DNA of 64,000 nt from Caldilineaceae bacterium (GCA_022824025.1 JAJEBF010000042.1:62001-126000); one strand, 5' to 3'; positions 17,241-27,031 are shown, counted from the stretch's first letter. The notes: a model not told the origin generated them from the sequence alone. Program-made: numbers and translations.

Positions 17241-18227
17241 TCAACCGCCGCCGAACGTTACATGCTCCAGCACGTCCGGGTTGCAGATGTCCTTTGGCTG
17301 CCGGCCGTTGAAAAAGTCGAGCACCGCGGTCACCGCCATGTGCTCAATGCGTCCCCTGCCTTCCAGCGTCGTCGTCGCCGAATGCGGGGTCGCCACCACC
17401 TTCGGGTGCGTGCGCAGCCGTGAAGAAACCGGCGGCGGCTCCGGGTCAAACACGTCCAACCCCGCGCCAAGAAGATGGCCGCTATCCAGCGCGTCCAGCA
17501 GCGCGTCCGGGTCGACCAGCGGGCCACGCGCCAGGTTGAGCAGGACGGCCCCCCGCTTCATCTGCGCAAAGCGCTCGCCGTTCATCAGGTGGTAGGTATC
17601 CGGCGTCGAGGGCGCGTGCATGCTCAGAAAATCAGCGCTCCCGATCACCGTGTCCAAATCGGCAAGCTCCACACCGGCCTCAGCAGCCCGCTCAGCCGGG
17701 ATATACGGGTCGAATGCCAGCACCCGCATACCGAAGCCAAGCCCGCAAATATGGGCCACCCGCCCGCCGATTCGGCCCAGCCCCACCAGCCCCAGCGTCT
17801 TGCCCATCAGCTCCGTGCCCATCGGCAGCCCTCTGGGCGCAAATTCGCCCGCCGCCAGCTGCGCCATCCCCGGCTTGACCTGCTTGGCCACCGCCAGCAT
17901 CAGGGCCACAGTGTGTTCCGCCGTCGATTCGGTGGGCCCGTCCGGCGTATTGCAAAAGACGACCCGATGCCGGGTCGCGGCAGCAAGGTCGACGTTGTCG
18001 ATGCCGATACCCGTGCGAACCAGTATCCGCAGATTGGGCAACCGGTCGAAAACTTCGTCATTGTAGCCGATCGCTGCCGCCGCCAGTATCGCCTGCGCCG
18101 GCCTGGCGCTGCCCACAGGGTCGGCCGGCTCCGCTGTCAAACGCGTCACCGATTCGGGCAGCAGGGAAAGAGCGTCTGAAAGCTGAGGCGCTTCGCTCCA
18201 GATGTGGGTAAATTCAGAAAGCTTCAC
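17241..18227 (-). CDS. D-isomer-specific 2-hydroxyacid dehydrogenase
   Basis: I place the start at GTG 18227 with GGAG nine bases upstream; the frame extends to 18524 but that part has no protein character. The 328-residue product has the NAD-binding motif GLVGLGRIGGRVA, the catalytic Arg in VRTGIGIDNVD, the Glu region LDVFDPEPPP and His in TPHSATTT. The LNLARGPLVDPDALLDAL segment is also typical. It fits phosphoglycerate-dehydrogenase/hydroxypyruvate-reductase-like enzymes that reduce 2-oxo acids. The substrate is open. It lies alone between convergent and same-strand neighbours. Confidence 0.85.
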   Translation of the reverse strand: MKLSEFTHIWSEAPQLSDALSLLPESVTRLTAEPADPVGSARPAQAILAAAAIGYNDEVFDRLPNLRILVRTGIGIDNVDLAAATRHRVVFCNTPDGPTESTAEHTVALMLAVAKQVKPGMAQLAAGEFAPRGLPMGTELMGKTLGLVGLGRIGGRVAHICGLGFGMRVLAFDPYIPAERAAEAGVELADLDTVIGSADFLSMHAPSTPDTYHLMNGERFAQMKRGAVLLNLARGPLVDPDALLDALDSGHLLGAGLDVFDPEPPPVSSRLRTHPKVVATPHSATTTLEGRGRIEHMAVTAVLDFFNGRQPKDICNPDVLEHVTFGGG

Positions 18228-18535
18228 GGAATCTGCTCCATAGTGGGGTAAACTGGTGACCGATTGAAATGCCAAAGGGGTTGCCTGCGCATCCGTTCTT
18301 CGATTCAACCATATGGGCGGGAATGCGAAAATCCAGGTGCAGCTCGGCGCGTTGGCAGCTGCTGTATGGCAGACGCCCGATGTATGCGGTCTGCCTCGAG
18401 GGCAGATCCTGAAGGCACACCGGACATCGCCGTGCGTCGCCGCCTGTGATCGCAGTTCTTCTCCCAATCTGACCAATGATTCTGCGCGGAAAAGAATTGT
18501 ACCTGCACATTTTTGAGTCAACAAACTGGTCGTTG
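18228..18535. other. Intergenic stretch, nothing recognised
   Basis: About 300 bases between two minus-strand genes. It should contain the promoter of the dehydrogenase, but I could not pick out a convincing -35/-10 pair, RNA fold or small gene. Confidence 0.4.
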
Positions 18536-19093
18536 CTATGCTTCAAAGGTGTAGCGCATCACAATTCTATTCTGTCCCGCAGGCGTCACGTCCACAAAGC
18601 CAGCGCGCCGGTACGTCTCGGGCGTGCCCATGTAGGTGTACGACGCCGCGTCCGGCGCCACGGGATACCCTTCCACGGCAGGCGCGCCCTGCGCACGCGC
18701 ATAGTCCACCGCAGCGCGCAGAAGTTGGCCCGTCAACCCTTGCCGCCGGTAGTGGCGGTCGACGAACAGACAAACGACCGACCAGACCGCCGCGTCGTCA
18801 ACCCGCGGCAGCGCCCGGTAGCGCTCAAGCGCCGCATAGCTCTCGCGCGGCGCGATCGAACACCACCCGACCGGCATCCCCTCGCAATAGGCGAGAATGC
18901 CGACCGGCGTCCCGGCTCGCACAAGCGCAGCCAGGGCCTCAACCCGCTCCGCCTTGCTCGACCGGCGATAAACCGAACTGGTCATTCGCCACCGCATACA
19001 CGAACAGTACCGAAACTTGCCATGGCACTGCGAAAAACGCGCCAGATCGTGCAATCTCGCCTCCGTCACCGGTTGGAACTGGATCCTTGGCAC
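18536..19093 (-). CDS. GNAT-family N-acetyltransferase
   Basis: A 185-residue protein with the acetyl-CoA binding turn of GNAT enzymes: the strand AVWSVVCLFVDRHYRRQGLTGQLLRAAVDYA carries the R-R-Q-G-L-T-G loop. The preceding PVGWCSIAPRESYAAL and the following GAPAVEGYPV and YRRAGFVDV segments are typical. It should transfer an acetyl group to a small molecule or peptide amine; the acceptor is unknown. The N-terminal region holds a Cys-rich HGKFRYCSCMRW patch. No neighbouring gene suggests a partner. Confidence 0.8.
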   Translation of the reverse strand: MPRIQFQPVTEARLHDLARFSQCHGKFRYCSCMRWRMTSSVYRRSSKAERVEALAALVRAGTPVGILAYCEGMPVGWCSIAPRESYAALERYRALPRVDDAAVWSVVCLFVDRHYRRQGLTGQLLRAAVDYARAQGAPAVEGYPVAPDAASYTYMGTPETYRRAGFVDVTPAGQNRIVMRYTFEA

Positions 19094-19391
19094 GTATTGA
19101 CCCTCCTTGTCTTAAGCCATCCAACGACATCGGCCGCCAGCAAACACGCTGGGGTTCATCCCGATGGAAACAGGTAGCAAGCTGGCGCCACCCCCGGTTC
19201 CACTCTATTGGACCCTGCCCCAAAACAGCAAATCCCGCCCAGGCGAACGGACAAACACAACACAAACCCCGCCTGGTCTTCTTCCCCCGAATCCCGGTGA
19301 CAACTGACTCCACAACCGCCACCCATCTATACAATGCCCGCCGTTCCCCTGCCCTTCCCCCCGTTTAGGACCGGCCCTCAAAAAAAACTGT

Positions 19392-19421
19392 TTGACCCAT
19401 CTCCCACAGTTATAGTATAAA
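19392..19421 (+). promoter_or_regulatory. Candidate promoter upstream of the first sugar ABC operon
   Basis: TTGACC at 19392-19397, an 18-base spacer and TATAAA at 19416-19421. Transcription from here would give a leader of about 320 bases before the ATG at 19749. Confidence 0.45.
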
Positions 19422-19748
19422 AGTGCAGGTACGACCGTTTTGGGAAAGTCGCAAGCGCTTGGGGTTCTTTGCTTAAACGCTTTAGCCAGGCCTGGGATGT
19501 CAGGCATCTGGGCGCAAAGGCTTCCTGGTCGGGGCTCGTTTCTGCAACCCTGGCGGAAACCGACAAAGCGCTCCACGTGAACCTCTCTCGGCCCTTGAGG
19601 TCCCTCTAACCTGCCCCACGCGACGAGATTTTCCACGAGCGGGACGGCGGGGCCCGAACCCCCTCCTGCCAGCCCGGCCATGCGGGCGCGGCTTCGGGGC
19701 CCACATCGTCACCAACTATCGGTTCCTGGATTCCCAAGGAGAAAATCC
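19422..19748 (+). other. Long untranslated leader of ABC operon 1, with an operator-like palindrome
   Basis: No credible gene lies between the candidate promoter and the binding-protein start. At 19471-19486 there is an imperfect palindrome centred on CG (GCTTAAACGCTTTAGC), in the style of LacI-family operators that often control sugar importers. It is about 50 bases downstream of the -10 box. The upstream part of the gap, 19094-19391, shows nothing. Confidence 0.3.
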
Positions 19749-21059
19749 ATGCAAAAGCGTATCCGATTCTCAATATTGGCAGCTCTATTGACACTTGCCC
19801 TCCTGTTGTCAGCTTGCGCAGCCCAGCCGGCGCCGGCGACCGGGGCCGCCTCCGATGGAGACGCGATGGAGGAGGAAGTCGTCGAAATCACCTGGCTCCA
19901 GTGGTGGGTCAATGAATGGGGGCCCGACAACCACGCGCAGCTGATCGCCGACTTTGAAGCCCAGAATCCCAACATTAAAGTGACCGTGGTCGATGTCCCG
20001 TGGCCTGAAATGGCCGGCAAGCTTCAGGCCGCCGCGGCCGGGGGAAGCGAATCCTACGACCTCTTCGGCACCGAGTCGACCTGGATTGCGGGCCTGACCA
20101 AACAGGGGTTCATCGAAGACCTTGGCCCGTGGCTGGAAAACGATCCGGAGTTCGCCGCCAAACTGACTCCGACAACGCCCATGAACCTGCTGGGTGAAAC
20201 CAGAGGACTCTGCCTCTATCTCATCCCCTATCAGTTCGCCTACAACGTAGACGTTTTCGAAGAGAAGGGCCTCGAGCCGCCAACCAACTGGGATGAGTTT
20301 GTGGCAGTCCTGCAAGCCCTGCGCGACGAAGATTCAAACGCCTACGGCATGAGTATGCCGCTACAGGACGGCGGTTTCCTTCTGTTGCGCTACTTCAACT
20401 TCCGCCTCGCCCAGGAGGGCGGCCAGATGCTTGACGCCGACGGCAACGTTGCCTTCAACTCTCCCGAAGGCGTCGCCGCAATGAACTGGTGGAAAGATCT
20501 CTATGACATGGACCTGGTCGTGCCCGGCTCCTTCGGCGAAGATCAAGCCCTGATGCTCGAATTCGTCGCCAGCGGCCAGACCGCCGCGATCATCGACGGC
20601 CCCTTCATCTGGACAAAGGCCAAACAGATCGATCCCGACATCCGCATGGCCTACGCTCCCGCCTGGACGCACAACACCGGCGGCTACTCCTGGGCCTGCA
20701 GCGGCATGGGCATCGCCGCCAACTCGCCTCACAAGGAAGAAGCCTGGGAGTTCTTCAAGTACATCTACTCTGACGAGGTTTCTCTTAAGATGACCGAGAC
20801 GGTCAGCCTCTTGTGGGCCACCAACGCCGCCGTTGAGTCGCTGGCAGAGTCCGACGATCCAATGTTGAGCCAGGTTCCCGCCTTCGCGAACCAGGATCCT
20901 GAGAACAATATCCTGTTTGCTCCCCTGCCGGAAGCCTCAAAGCTGATCGATGCCTTCCAGCAGGCCTTCCAACAGGTGCTTGCCGGAGAAAAAGACGCGC
21001 AGACAGCGCTGGATGAGGCTGCTGCAGTCTGGCAGGCTGAATTGGACGCCGCCAAGTAA
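19749..21059 (+). CDS. Carbohydrate ABC transporter substrate-binding lipoprotein (operon 1)
   Basis: The ATG at 19749 follows AAGGAGA. The 436-residue product has a lipoprotein signal peptide with lipobox LLSACAA, then an acidic linker and a family-1 extracellular solute-binding domain (ITWLQWWVNEWGPDNHAQLIADFEAQNPNI, EAWEFFKYI). Such proteins capture mono- or oligosaccharides at the cell surface. Two permease genes follow. No ATPase gene is present, so a shared MsmK/UgpC-type ATPase encoded elsewhere is expected. The sugar cannot be predicted. Confidence 0.9.
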   Translation: MQKRIRFSILAALLTLALLLSACAAQPAPATGAASDGDAMEEEVVEITWLQWWVNEWGPDNHAQLIADFEAQNPNIKVTVVDVPWPEMAGKLQAAAAGGSESYDLFGTESTWIAGLTKQGFIEDLGPWLENDPEFAAKLTPTTPMNLLGETRGLCLYLIPYQFAYNVDVFEEKGLEPPTNWDEFVAVLQALRDEDSNAYGMSMPLQDGGFLLLRYFNFRLAQEGGQMLDADGNVAFNSPEGVAAMNWWKDLYDMDLVVPGSFGEDQALMLEFVASGQTAAIIDGPFIWTKAKQIDPDIRMAYAPAWTHNTGGYSWACSGMGIAANSPHKEEAWEFFKYIYSDEVSLKMTETVSLLWATNAAVESLAESDDPMLSQVPAFANQDPENNILFAPLPEASKLIDAFQQAFQQVLAGEKDAQTALDEAAAVWQAELDAAK

Positions 21060-21144
21060 CGACTGAGAACCAAACGGGCCTCCGTCCGGAGGGTCGACGG
21101 AGCAAGACCTGTCTGGCGCAGCGCCTGAACCAGCCGACCGGTCC

Positions 21145-21179
21145 GGGGCCTTGCAGGCACTCAAGAACTGCAAGGCCCC
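21145..21179 (+). other. Strong stem-loop between binding-protein and permease genes (operon 1)
   Basis: A perfect 12-bp inverted repeat, GGGGCCTTGCAG (21145-21156) with CTGCAAGGCCCC (21168-21179), with an 11-base loop. It lacks a T-run, so it is more likely an mRNA-stabilising or processing stem that lets the binding protein be made in excess of the permeases. It lies inside the upstream extension of the permease frame, supporting the later permease start. Confidence 0.65.
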
Positions 21180-21234
21180 GCCCTTGCGCCCGGCCCGTTC
21201 CCGAAATCTCGATCGAAAATCAGTGAGAATCCAA

Positions 21235-22221
21235 ATGCGTGACGAGGGGACGTCCCCTGCTGCCGCCCCCGCAACGGGGCAAGAGACCATGGTTGGAGAG
21301 AGGACATCAACCGGGCCCGGCCGCCCGCGCCGGCTGCCTTGGCGCCAGATGAACGGCTACTACTTCGTGGGGCCGGCCATTCTCTTCTTCCTCTTCGTAA
21401 GCATCTTCCCCCTCCTGCGCACAATTCAGATGAGCCTCGTGGACGTTGAAGCAGGCGTGCCCAGCTTCGTCGGCATTCGACACTATGCCAATCTTGTGCA
21501 GGACCCGTGGTTCTGGAACAGCCTGAGCAATGTGCTCACTTTCACTGTATCCTCCGTCATCCTGCACATTTCAATGGGTATGGGGCTGGCTCTGCTCCTG
21601 AATGAAGAGTGGTTCAATACAACCCTGAGGAACTTCATGCGCGGCCTGCTCATCCTCCCCTGGGTCTTCTCCACGGCATCCTCAGGCCTCATGTGGACAC
21701 TCCTCTACCATCCTTTCGGTCTCCTCAACTATATGTGGGTTGGCCTCCTGGGCCAGGAGGCGCCGATTGAGTTTCTGGCCAAACCGGGCCTGGCCATGGC
21801 TTCGGTTGTCGCGGTCAATACCTGGAAGTCCTATCCCTTCTACATGATCATTATCCTCGGCGGCCTGCAGGCCATCCCCGCCGAAATCTATGAAGCGGCC
21901 AAGGTTGACGGCGCAAACGCCTGGAAACGGTTCTGGCACGTCACCCTGCCCCAGCTGCGCCCCATCCTGATCGCGATCTCGACCATCGACATCATCACCA
22001 CCGTCGGCCACGTCGACCTGATCCGGATGCTGACAAGGGGCGGTCCTCTCCGCAGCACGGAGACCGTGGCCTATTACATCTATAAGACCGCCCTCCTCGA
22101 CGGCAATCTTGGTTACGGCGCGGCAGTCAGCACGCTCATGCTGATCATGCTTGCCATCCTCATCATTCTCTATCTGAGGGTCTTGTCTCAAGGAGACGAA
22201 GCCGGTGAAACGAGCTTCTGA
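21235..22221 (+). CDS. Sugar ABC transporter permease 1 (operon 1)
   Basis: A 328-residue MalF/UgpA-type inner-membrane protein with six hydrophobic segments. The EAA loop is seen as EIYEAAKVDGANAWKRFWHVTLPQLRPI. The start is uncertain: I use ATG 21235, but GTG 21223 and ATG 21289 are also in frame, and the first 55 residues are a Pro/Gly/Arg-rich cytoplasmic tail. It partners the downstream permease, overlapping it by 17 bases, and the lipoprotein at 19749. Confidence 0.85.
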   Translation: MRDEGTSPAAAPATGQETMVGERTSTGPGRPRRLPWRQMNGYYFVGPAILFFLFVSIFPLLRTIQMSLVDVEAGVPSFVGIRHYANLVQDPWFWNSLSNVLTFTVSSVILHISMGMGLALLLNEEWFNTTLRNFMRGLLILPWVFSTASSGLMWTLLYHPFGLLNYMWVGLLGQEAPIEFLAKPGLAMASVVAVNTWKSYPFYMIIILGGLQAIPAEIYEAAKVDGANAWKRFWHVTLPQLRPILIAISTIDIITTVGHVDLIRMLTRGGPLRSTETVAYYIYKTALLDGNLGYGAAVSTLMLIMLAILIILYLRVLSQGDEAGETSF

Positions 22222-23059
22222 TTTCAGATTCAAACACGGCTATCTGATTCACCAGATCTTTGTCGTTACGCTCACAACCCTGTCAGCAATCGTCATCCTG
22301 ACGCCGGTCGTCTGGATGATCAATGCCGCCATGCGACCGATAAAGGAGGTGCTGACCTATCCCCCGCAGCTGGATCCGAGTCAGCTTACCTTCGAGTACA
22401 TGGCATCCCTTATCGAGAATGAACTCTACCGGGGATACTTCGTCAACAGCTCGATCATTGCCCTGTCGACGCTGGCCATCGTCATTGTTCTTGGCCTTCT
22501 GGCGGCCTACGGCTTCTCTCGGTTCAAGATGGCGGGAGGCAGGATCATGTTGCTGGGCATCATGGCGCTGCTCATGCTGCCAACAGTTACCCTGATCGTT
22601 CCTTATTTCCGCCTGGCGCACCTCGCCGGCCTCTACGACACCCGCCTCGGTCTGATCATCGTTAACTCCGCCTTCATTCTGCCCATCTGCATCTGGCTCC
22701 TGAAAGGGTACATGGACGCCATCCCCGTTGATCTCGAGGAAGCGGCCATGATCGATGGCTGTACCCGCCTGCAAGCCCTGCAGAAGATTCTGGTCCCGCT
22801 GGCAGTCCCTGGAATCGTGGGCACAGGCACTTTCGCCTTTATCTTTGCCTGGAACGAGTTTCTCCTGGCTGTGACCTTGACCGACACGCCGGATGCGCAG
22901 CCGCTCACCATCGGTCTGGCCGCCTTTTTCGGCCAGTTCGTCAGAGACTGGAACTCCATCATGGCTCTGTCTACGATCACCAGCATCCCTCTCATGATCA
23001 TATTCGTCCTCTTCCAAAGATGGGTTGTGCAGGGCATGACCAGCGGCGCCGTCAAGTAG
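22205..23059 (+). CDS. Sugar ABC transporter permease 2 (operon 1)
   Basis: A 284-residue MalG/UgpE-type permease starting at GTG 22205 inside the end of permease 1. It has six predicted membrane spans and an EAA loop at DLEEAAMIDGCTRLQALQKILVPLAVPG. It forms the heterodimeric channel with permease 1. The C-terminal QRWVVQGMTSGAVK is the usual family ending. The gap to the next gene is 222 bases. Confidence 0.88.
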   Translation: MKRASDFRFKHGYLIHQIFVVTLTTLSAIVILTPVVWMINAAMRPIKEVLTYPPQLDPSQLTFEYMASLIENELYRGYFVNSSIIALSTLAIVIVLGLLAAYGFSRFKMAGGRIMLLGIMALLMLPTVTLIVPYFRLAHLAGLYDTRLGLIIVNSAFILPICIWLLKGYMDAIPVDLEEAAMIDGCTRLQALQKILVPLAVPGIVGTGTFAFIFAWNEFLLAVTLTDTPDAQPLTIGLAAFFGQFVRDWNSIMALSTITSIPLMIIFVLFQRWVVQGMTSGAVK

Positions 23060-23281
23060 CCTTCCCAACCTGAAATGCAGCGACCGGTCAGCGGACTGTG
23101 TTCCCTATTCCTTCGTTGCGGTCAGCGGAGCCTTCGCGACCCGTGTCCAGTTTACTGAAAGCGCCTCGGGGGCATTCTGAACAGGTCTCCGTTGCGGCCG
23201 CAAACGCTAACCCGAGGCCTGAACCACTGACTGGATTCAGATCATTTCTCCCGCATCCTTCTTCACCCGGAGATCATTTCA

Positions 23282-24808
23282 ATGCGCATCGCAATCGCCG
23301 GAATCAGCCATGAAGCCCTCAACACCTCCCCTTTGCCGACAACGCTGGAGCATTTCAAAGTCTGGCGCGGCCAGGAGCTTCTGCAAGGAGAATCAAGTTT
23401 CTCTCCTTACGCGGCCGGCGCGGCCACCGCGGCCATGGTCGCGCCCAAATACGCCTCACTCACCGCAATGATGGACGACCTGGGCGCGGAGCCTGTGCCA
23501 ATCCTGCACGCCAACGGCCTCGCCCCATCCGGAACCGTCGAACAGAGTGTCTACCTCAACCTGAGAGACGAAATCGTCGACGGCATCCAACAGGCCGGCC
23601 CCCTGGATGGCATCTGCCTCATCCTGCACGGCGCCCTGCTGGTCGAAAACATCTGGAGCGGCGAAACCGACCTCGTGCGCGCCATCAGGGCTGTGGCCGG
23701 GAACGACATCCTCATTTCCGCCAGGTTTGACCTCCACGGCAATCTCACCGAAGAGTTCGCCAACAAGACCGACATCTGGACCGTCTACCGCACCGCCCCC
23801 CACCGGGACGCGCCCCAAACGCTGGAAAGGGCCATGACCCTGCTCGCCAACTGCATCCGCGGCGGACACCGTCCCCGCCCCGTCTTTATCCGCGTGCCCA
23901 TGATTCTGCCCGGCGAAAAGGCCACCACCGAGGTCGAGCCCATGAAATCCCTGCTGGACCTTGCAGTTGAAATCGGCCAGCAACCCGGTATTCTTACCGC
24001 CGAAATCCTGGTCGGTTTCGGCTGGGCAGACGCTGCGCACTCCTCCAGCAGCGTCGTTGTCATCGCCGAAGACGAAGTCCATCTGCCCCACGCTCGGCGC
24101 CAGGCCAAAAGGCTGGCGCAGGCCATGTGGGACCAGCGTCATAACTTCACCTTCGACCAGGAGGTCGCCCAATCCGCCGATGAAGCCATCGAACTCGCCC
24201 TGGCAGCCGCGGAAAGCTGCGTCTTCATTGCCGATTCCGGAGACAACCCCACCGCCGGCACGCCCGGCGATGTGCCCCACTTCCTCTCGCGCCTGCTGGC
24301 CAAAAACGTCCCCGACGCGGTCGTTGCCGGCATTCCCGACAACGCCGCCGCACGCATCTGCTTCGAGGCCGGCGTCGGCGCAACCGTATCCCTCAGCCTC
24401 GGCGGCAAGTTGGACTCACAGCACGGCGCGCCCGAAGAGGTCACAGGCGTCGTCGAGCGCCTCTACCAGCCAGGACCGGATTCGAGTGACGCCGCCATCG
24501 CCACCGTCCGCGTGGGAGGCGTCCTTGTCCTCGTATCCGACCGCCGCACCTTTTTCTCAACGTTGAACGACTTCCGCAAGGCCGGCGTCGAACCGCTCGA
24601 CCACAAAATCGTCGTCGTCAAACTCGGCTACCTGATGCCGGAGCTGCGCGACGCCGCGCCGCGCGAAATCCTCGCCCTCACCCCAGGGTACTCCGATATG
24701 GACTTCACCCGCCTGCCCTACAAATACGTAACCCGCCCCATCTTCCCACTGGACGAAGAGTTCGCCTGGTCGCCCGTGATCACCAACGTCGCCGGCTACG
24801 GCGAATGA
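23282..24808 (+). CDS. M81 family metallopeptidase (MlrC/microcystinase C-like)
   Basis: The 508-residue product matches the MlrC family in length and layout. An N-terminal DUF1485-type metallo domain opens MRIAIAGISHEALNTSP and includes LILHGALL and ARFDLHGNLTEEF; a C-terminal MlrC domain follows, with IADSGDNPTAGTPGD and SLGGKLD. Family members are zinc-dependent and the founding enzyme degrades linearised microcystin. In Chloroflexota they commonly sit near importers and are likely general amidohydrolase/peptidase enzymes. Position between a sugar importer and a DegT aminotransferase hints at use of an amino-sugar or amide-bearing substrate (inference). Confidence 0.85.
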   Translation: MRIAIAGISHEALNTSPLPTTLEHFKVWRGQELLQGESSFSPYAAGAATAAMVAPKYASLTAMMDDLGAEPVPILHANGLAPSGTVEQSVYLNLRDEIVDGIQQAGPLDGICLILHGALLVENIWSGETDLVRAIRAVAGNDILISARFDLHGNLTEEFANKTDIWTVYRTAPHRDAPQTLERAMTLLANCIRGGHRPRPVFIRVPMILPGEKATTEVEPMKSLLDLAVEIGQQPGILTAEILVGFGWADAAHSSSSVVVIAEDEVHLPHARRQAKRLAQAMWDQRHNFTFDQEVAQSADEAIELALAAAESCVFIADSGDNPTAGTPGDVPHFLSRLLAKNVPDAVVAGIPDNAAARICFEAGVGATVSLSLGGKLDSQHGAPEEVTGVVERLYQPGPDSSDAAIATVRVGGVLVLVSDRRTFFSTLNDFRKAGVEPLDHKIVVVKLGYLMPELRDAAPREILALTPGYSDMDFTRLPYKYVTRPIFPLDEEFAWSPVITNVAGYGE

Positions 24809-24907
24809 CATAGGCAAAGGCAAGACCGGCTCTCGCGAGAGCAAGCGAGTAAATTCATCTGAGCCAAACGCGAGACCCTGGCTCCAGCGCAGCGAGGAGA
24901 ACGAAAC

Positions 24908-26164
24908 ATGGCCGGACCCGGCATGGAACTGGTTGGTGAAGAGGAAATAGAGGAAGTTCTGCAAGTCCTGCGATCCGGCTACCTCTACCGCTATGGAATC
25001 ACGACACCTGACGGTGACGATCCCCGCTTCATGGGCAAGGTCTACCAGTTGGAACAGGAGATCGCCGCCATGTCGCAGGTGCGCTACGCCGTGGCCGTCA
25101 ACTCCGGCACCTCCGCCCTTCTGACAGCCATGGCCGCGCTGGGAATCGGCCCGGGCGATGAGGTGATCGTCCCCGGCTTCACCTTTGTCGCCAGCATTTC
25201 GGCCATCGTCTACACCGGCGCCGTGCCCATCCTCGCCGAAATCGATCGCACCTTTAACCTGGACCCGGCAGACGTCAGAGACAGGATCAGCCCCCGCACC
25301 AAGGCAATCATGGCCGTCCACATGATGGGTAACCCTGCCCGTCTGCAAGAGCTCAAGAATATCGCCGATGTCAATAACCTGTACCTCATTGAGGACTGCT
25401 GCCAGGCCTTCGGCGCCGCCTACCAGGGCCGCCCCATCGGTTCAATCGGCCATGTGGGGGCCTTCAGTTTCAACATCTACAAGACGATCACCTCGGGAGA
25501 CGGAGGCATGGTCATCACCGATGACGAAGAGCTCTACAGGCGGGCCTTCGCCTTCCACGATCAGGGCCACTCTCCCTTGCGCACAGGCGTTGAAATCGGC
25601 CAACGTCCCTTCCTCGGCCTCGACTTTCGCTATACCGAGCTGCAGGCGGCCGTCCTTCTGGCCCAACTCCGCAAGCTGCCGGGTCTCGTCGATCGCCTGC
25701 AATCCCGCAAACGGCATTTCAAAGCCGCCCTCGCCGACCTCCCCGGCCTCGAATTTCGTGAAGTGCTCGACGCCGAAGAAGAGGTCGCCACGATTCTGAC
25801 GGCGATCCTGCCCACAGCCGAGATTGCCCGCAATATCGCCGCCGAACTCAATACCAAAGTCGTTGCCGAGGCCGGCTGGCATGTTTACAACAACATGGAG
25901 CACCTGCTGGAACAGCGCATGCCTACAGAAGCCTCCTGTTCCTTCAACTGCCCCCATTACGCCGAACAGGGCGGCCCAACGCTGTACAGAAAAGGAATGT
26001 TGCCGCGCACCGACGACCTGCTGGCCCGTTCCATCAATATCAGCATCGGCGTTTCAGACGCCGGCCTCGGCTCTGCCTTCGGCGTCACCATCAATGATGA
26101 CCTCGATGTCGTCGAAGAACGCGCCGCAGCCTTCCGCCGCATCGCCGCCCGTCACCTCAGCTGA
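24908..26164 (+). CDS. DegT/DnrJ/EryC1/StrS family PLP aminotransferase
   Basis: A 418-residue fold-type I aminotransferase. The PLP lysine is in SFNIYKTITSGDGGMV, the cofactor-binding aspartate in LIEDCCQAFGA, and the substrate/phosphate loop in NSGTSALL. VPGFTFVASISAIVYTGAVPILAEID is characteristic. The family aminates keto-sugars or makes AHBA-type precursors. It is preceded by AGGAGAACGAAAC close to the start. It is in line with the M81 peptidase but separated from the next gene by a new promoter at 26222. Confidence 0.88.
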   Translation: MAGPGMELVGEEEIEEVLQVLRSGYLYRYGITTPDGDDPRFMGKVYQLEQEIAAMSQVRYAVAVNSGTSALLTAMAALGIGPGDEVIVPGFTFVASISAIVYTGAVPILAEIDRTFNLDPADVRDRISPRTKAIMAVHMMGNPARLQELKNIADVNNLYLIEDCCQAFGAAYQGRPIGSIGHVGAFSFNIYKTITSGDGGMVITDDEELYRRAFAFHDQGHSPLRTGVEIGQRPFLGLDFRYTELQAAVLLAQLRKLPGLVDRLQSRKRHFKAALADLPGLEFREVLDAEEEVATILTAILPTAEIARNIAAELNTKVVAEAGWHVYNNMEHLLEQRMPTEASCSFNCPHYAEQGGPTLYRKGMLPRTDDLLARSINISIGVSDAGLGSAFGVTINDDLDVVEERAAAFRRIAARHLS

Positions 26165-26221
26165 CAGGCCAAATCCGCAGCAGGCGGCAATGGCAAACGA
26201 CCCAGGTCAGGACTGACACTG

Positions 26222-26251
26222 TTGACAGGGGCGCCGTAACGATTGTATATT
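26222..26251 (+). promoter_or_regulatory. Candidate sigma70 promoter of ABC operon 2
   Basis: Exact TTGACA (26222-26227), an 18-base spacer and TATATT (26246-26251). It lies 52 bases before the PhyH gene at 26303, in a gap with no other gene, so the PhyH-binding protein-permease set is likely transcribed from here. Confidence 0.6.
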
Positions 26252-26302
26252 CAAGGGAGTTCCGATAACAGGGTATTCTCGACAAACGGAAAGGCTGGAC
26301 CG

Positions 26303-27031
26303 ATGACCACTGAAGTTGAAAAACTGGCCCAATCCTTCGCGCGCGACGGTTACCTCATCGTTCCCAATCTGTTCCGCCGCGAAGAGGCAAAGGAGTTCAA
26401 AGACGAGATAAAGAACATCCTGGATGAGATAAGGCGGGAGTCCCAGGGCGACGACAGACCAAGGAAGTTCGTGGATGAAACCGGCGTCTATGTCGGACTC
26501 GCCGCGCGCAGCGGCGTCTTTCGGCAAGCCGTGCGCGATGAGCGCCTGGTCGACATCATTGAAGCGATTATCGGGCCTAATGTCGAATTCCTGAGCGACA
26601 AAGTGGTCTACAAAGACGACGACAAACATGTCGCCAGTCCCTGGCACCAGGACTGGCCCTACTGGGAAGGGACGCACAAGATCTCGGTGTGGGTGGCCCT
26701 GGACGATGCCTCGCCCGAAAACGGCTGCCTCAAGCTGATGCCCGGCTCGCACCTCTCCAGCGTCATCCACGACGGTGACAGAAGCGACGGCTCCGGTTTC
26801 GGCCATCGCATCCGGCCCGAGATCATCGACGAGAACGCAGCTGTCACCGCGCCAATCGAGGCGGGCGGAGCCGTCTTCTTCCATGACCTCACCTTGCACG
26901 CCAGCCATCCCAACTCCGAGCGACGCGAACGCTGGACCTGGATTCCCACCTATCGTGACGCGCTTGCCGAAGATCCCCCTTATTCGTTCGCGGTGGCAAA
27001 TACTGTGGTTCGCGGCGTCGGCCGCAACTGA
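26303..27031 (+). CDS. Phytanoyl-CoA dioxygenase (PhyH) family protein
   Basis: The ATG at 26303 follows GGAAAGG. The 242-residue product has iron ligands H115-x-D117 (SPWHQDWPYW) and a distal histidine around 199-202 (LHASHPNSERRERW), with the nearby Arg for 2-oxoglutarate. The opening FARDGYLIVPNLF is typical. It is the first gene of an operon with a Tat-dependent binding protein and two permeases, so it may act on the imported compound. The substrate is unknown. It is only distantly similar to the copy at 8744. Confidence 0.85.
   Translation: MTTEVEKLAQSFARDGYLIVPNLFRREEAKEFKDEIKNILDEIRRESQGDDRPRKFVDETGVYVGLAARSGVFRQAVRDERLVDIIEAIIGPNVEFLSDKVVYKDDDKHVASPWHQDWPYWEGTHKISVWVALDDASPENGCLKLMPGSHLSSVIHDGDRSDGSGFGHRIRPEIIDENAAVTAPIEAGGAVFFHDLTLHASHPNSERRERWTWIPTYRDALAEDPPYSFAVANTVVRGVGRN

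Noticed and set aside
18228..18524. N-terminal extension of the 2-hydroxyacid dehydrogenase to 18524
   Set aside because: The added residues look random, and GTG 18227 with GGAG fits the family start.
19205..19681. Minus-strand frame through the ABC operon 1 leader
   Set aside because: Low-complexity Gly/Arg content, opposite to the promoter and leader.
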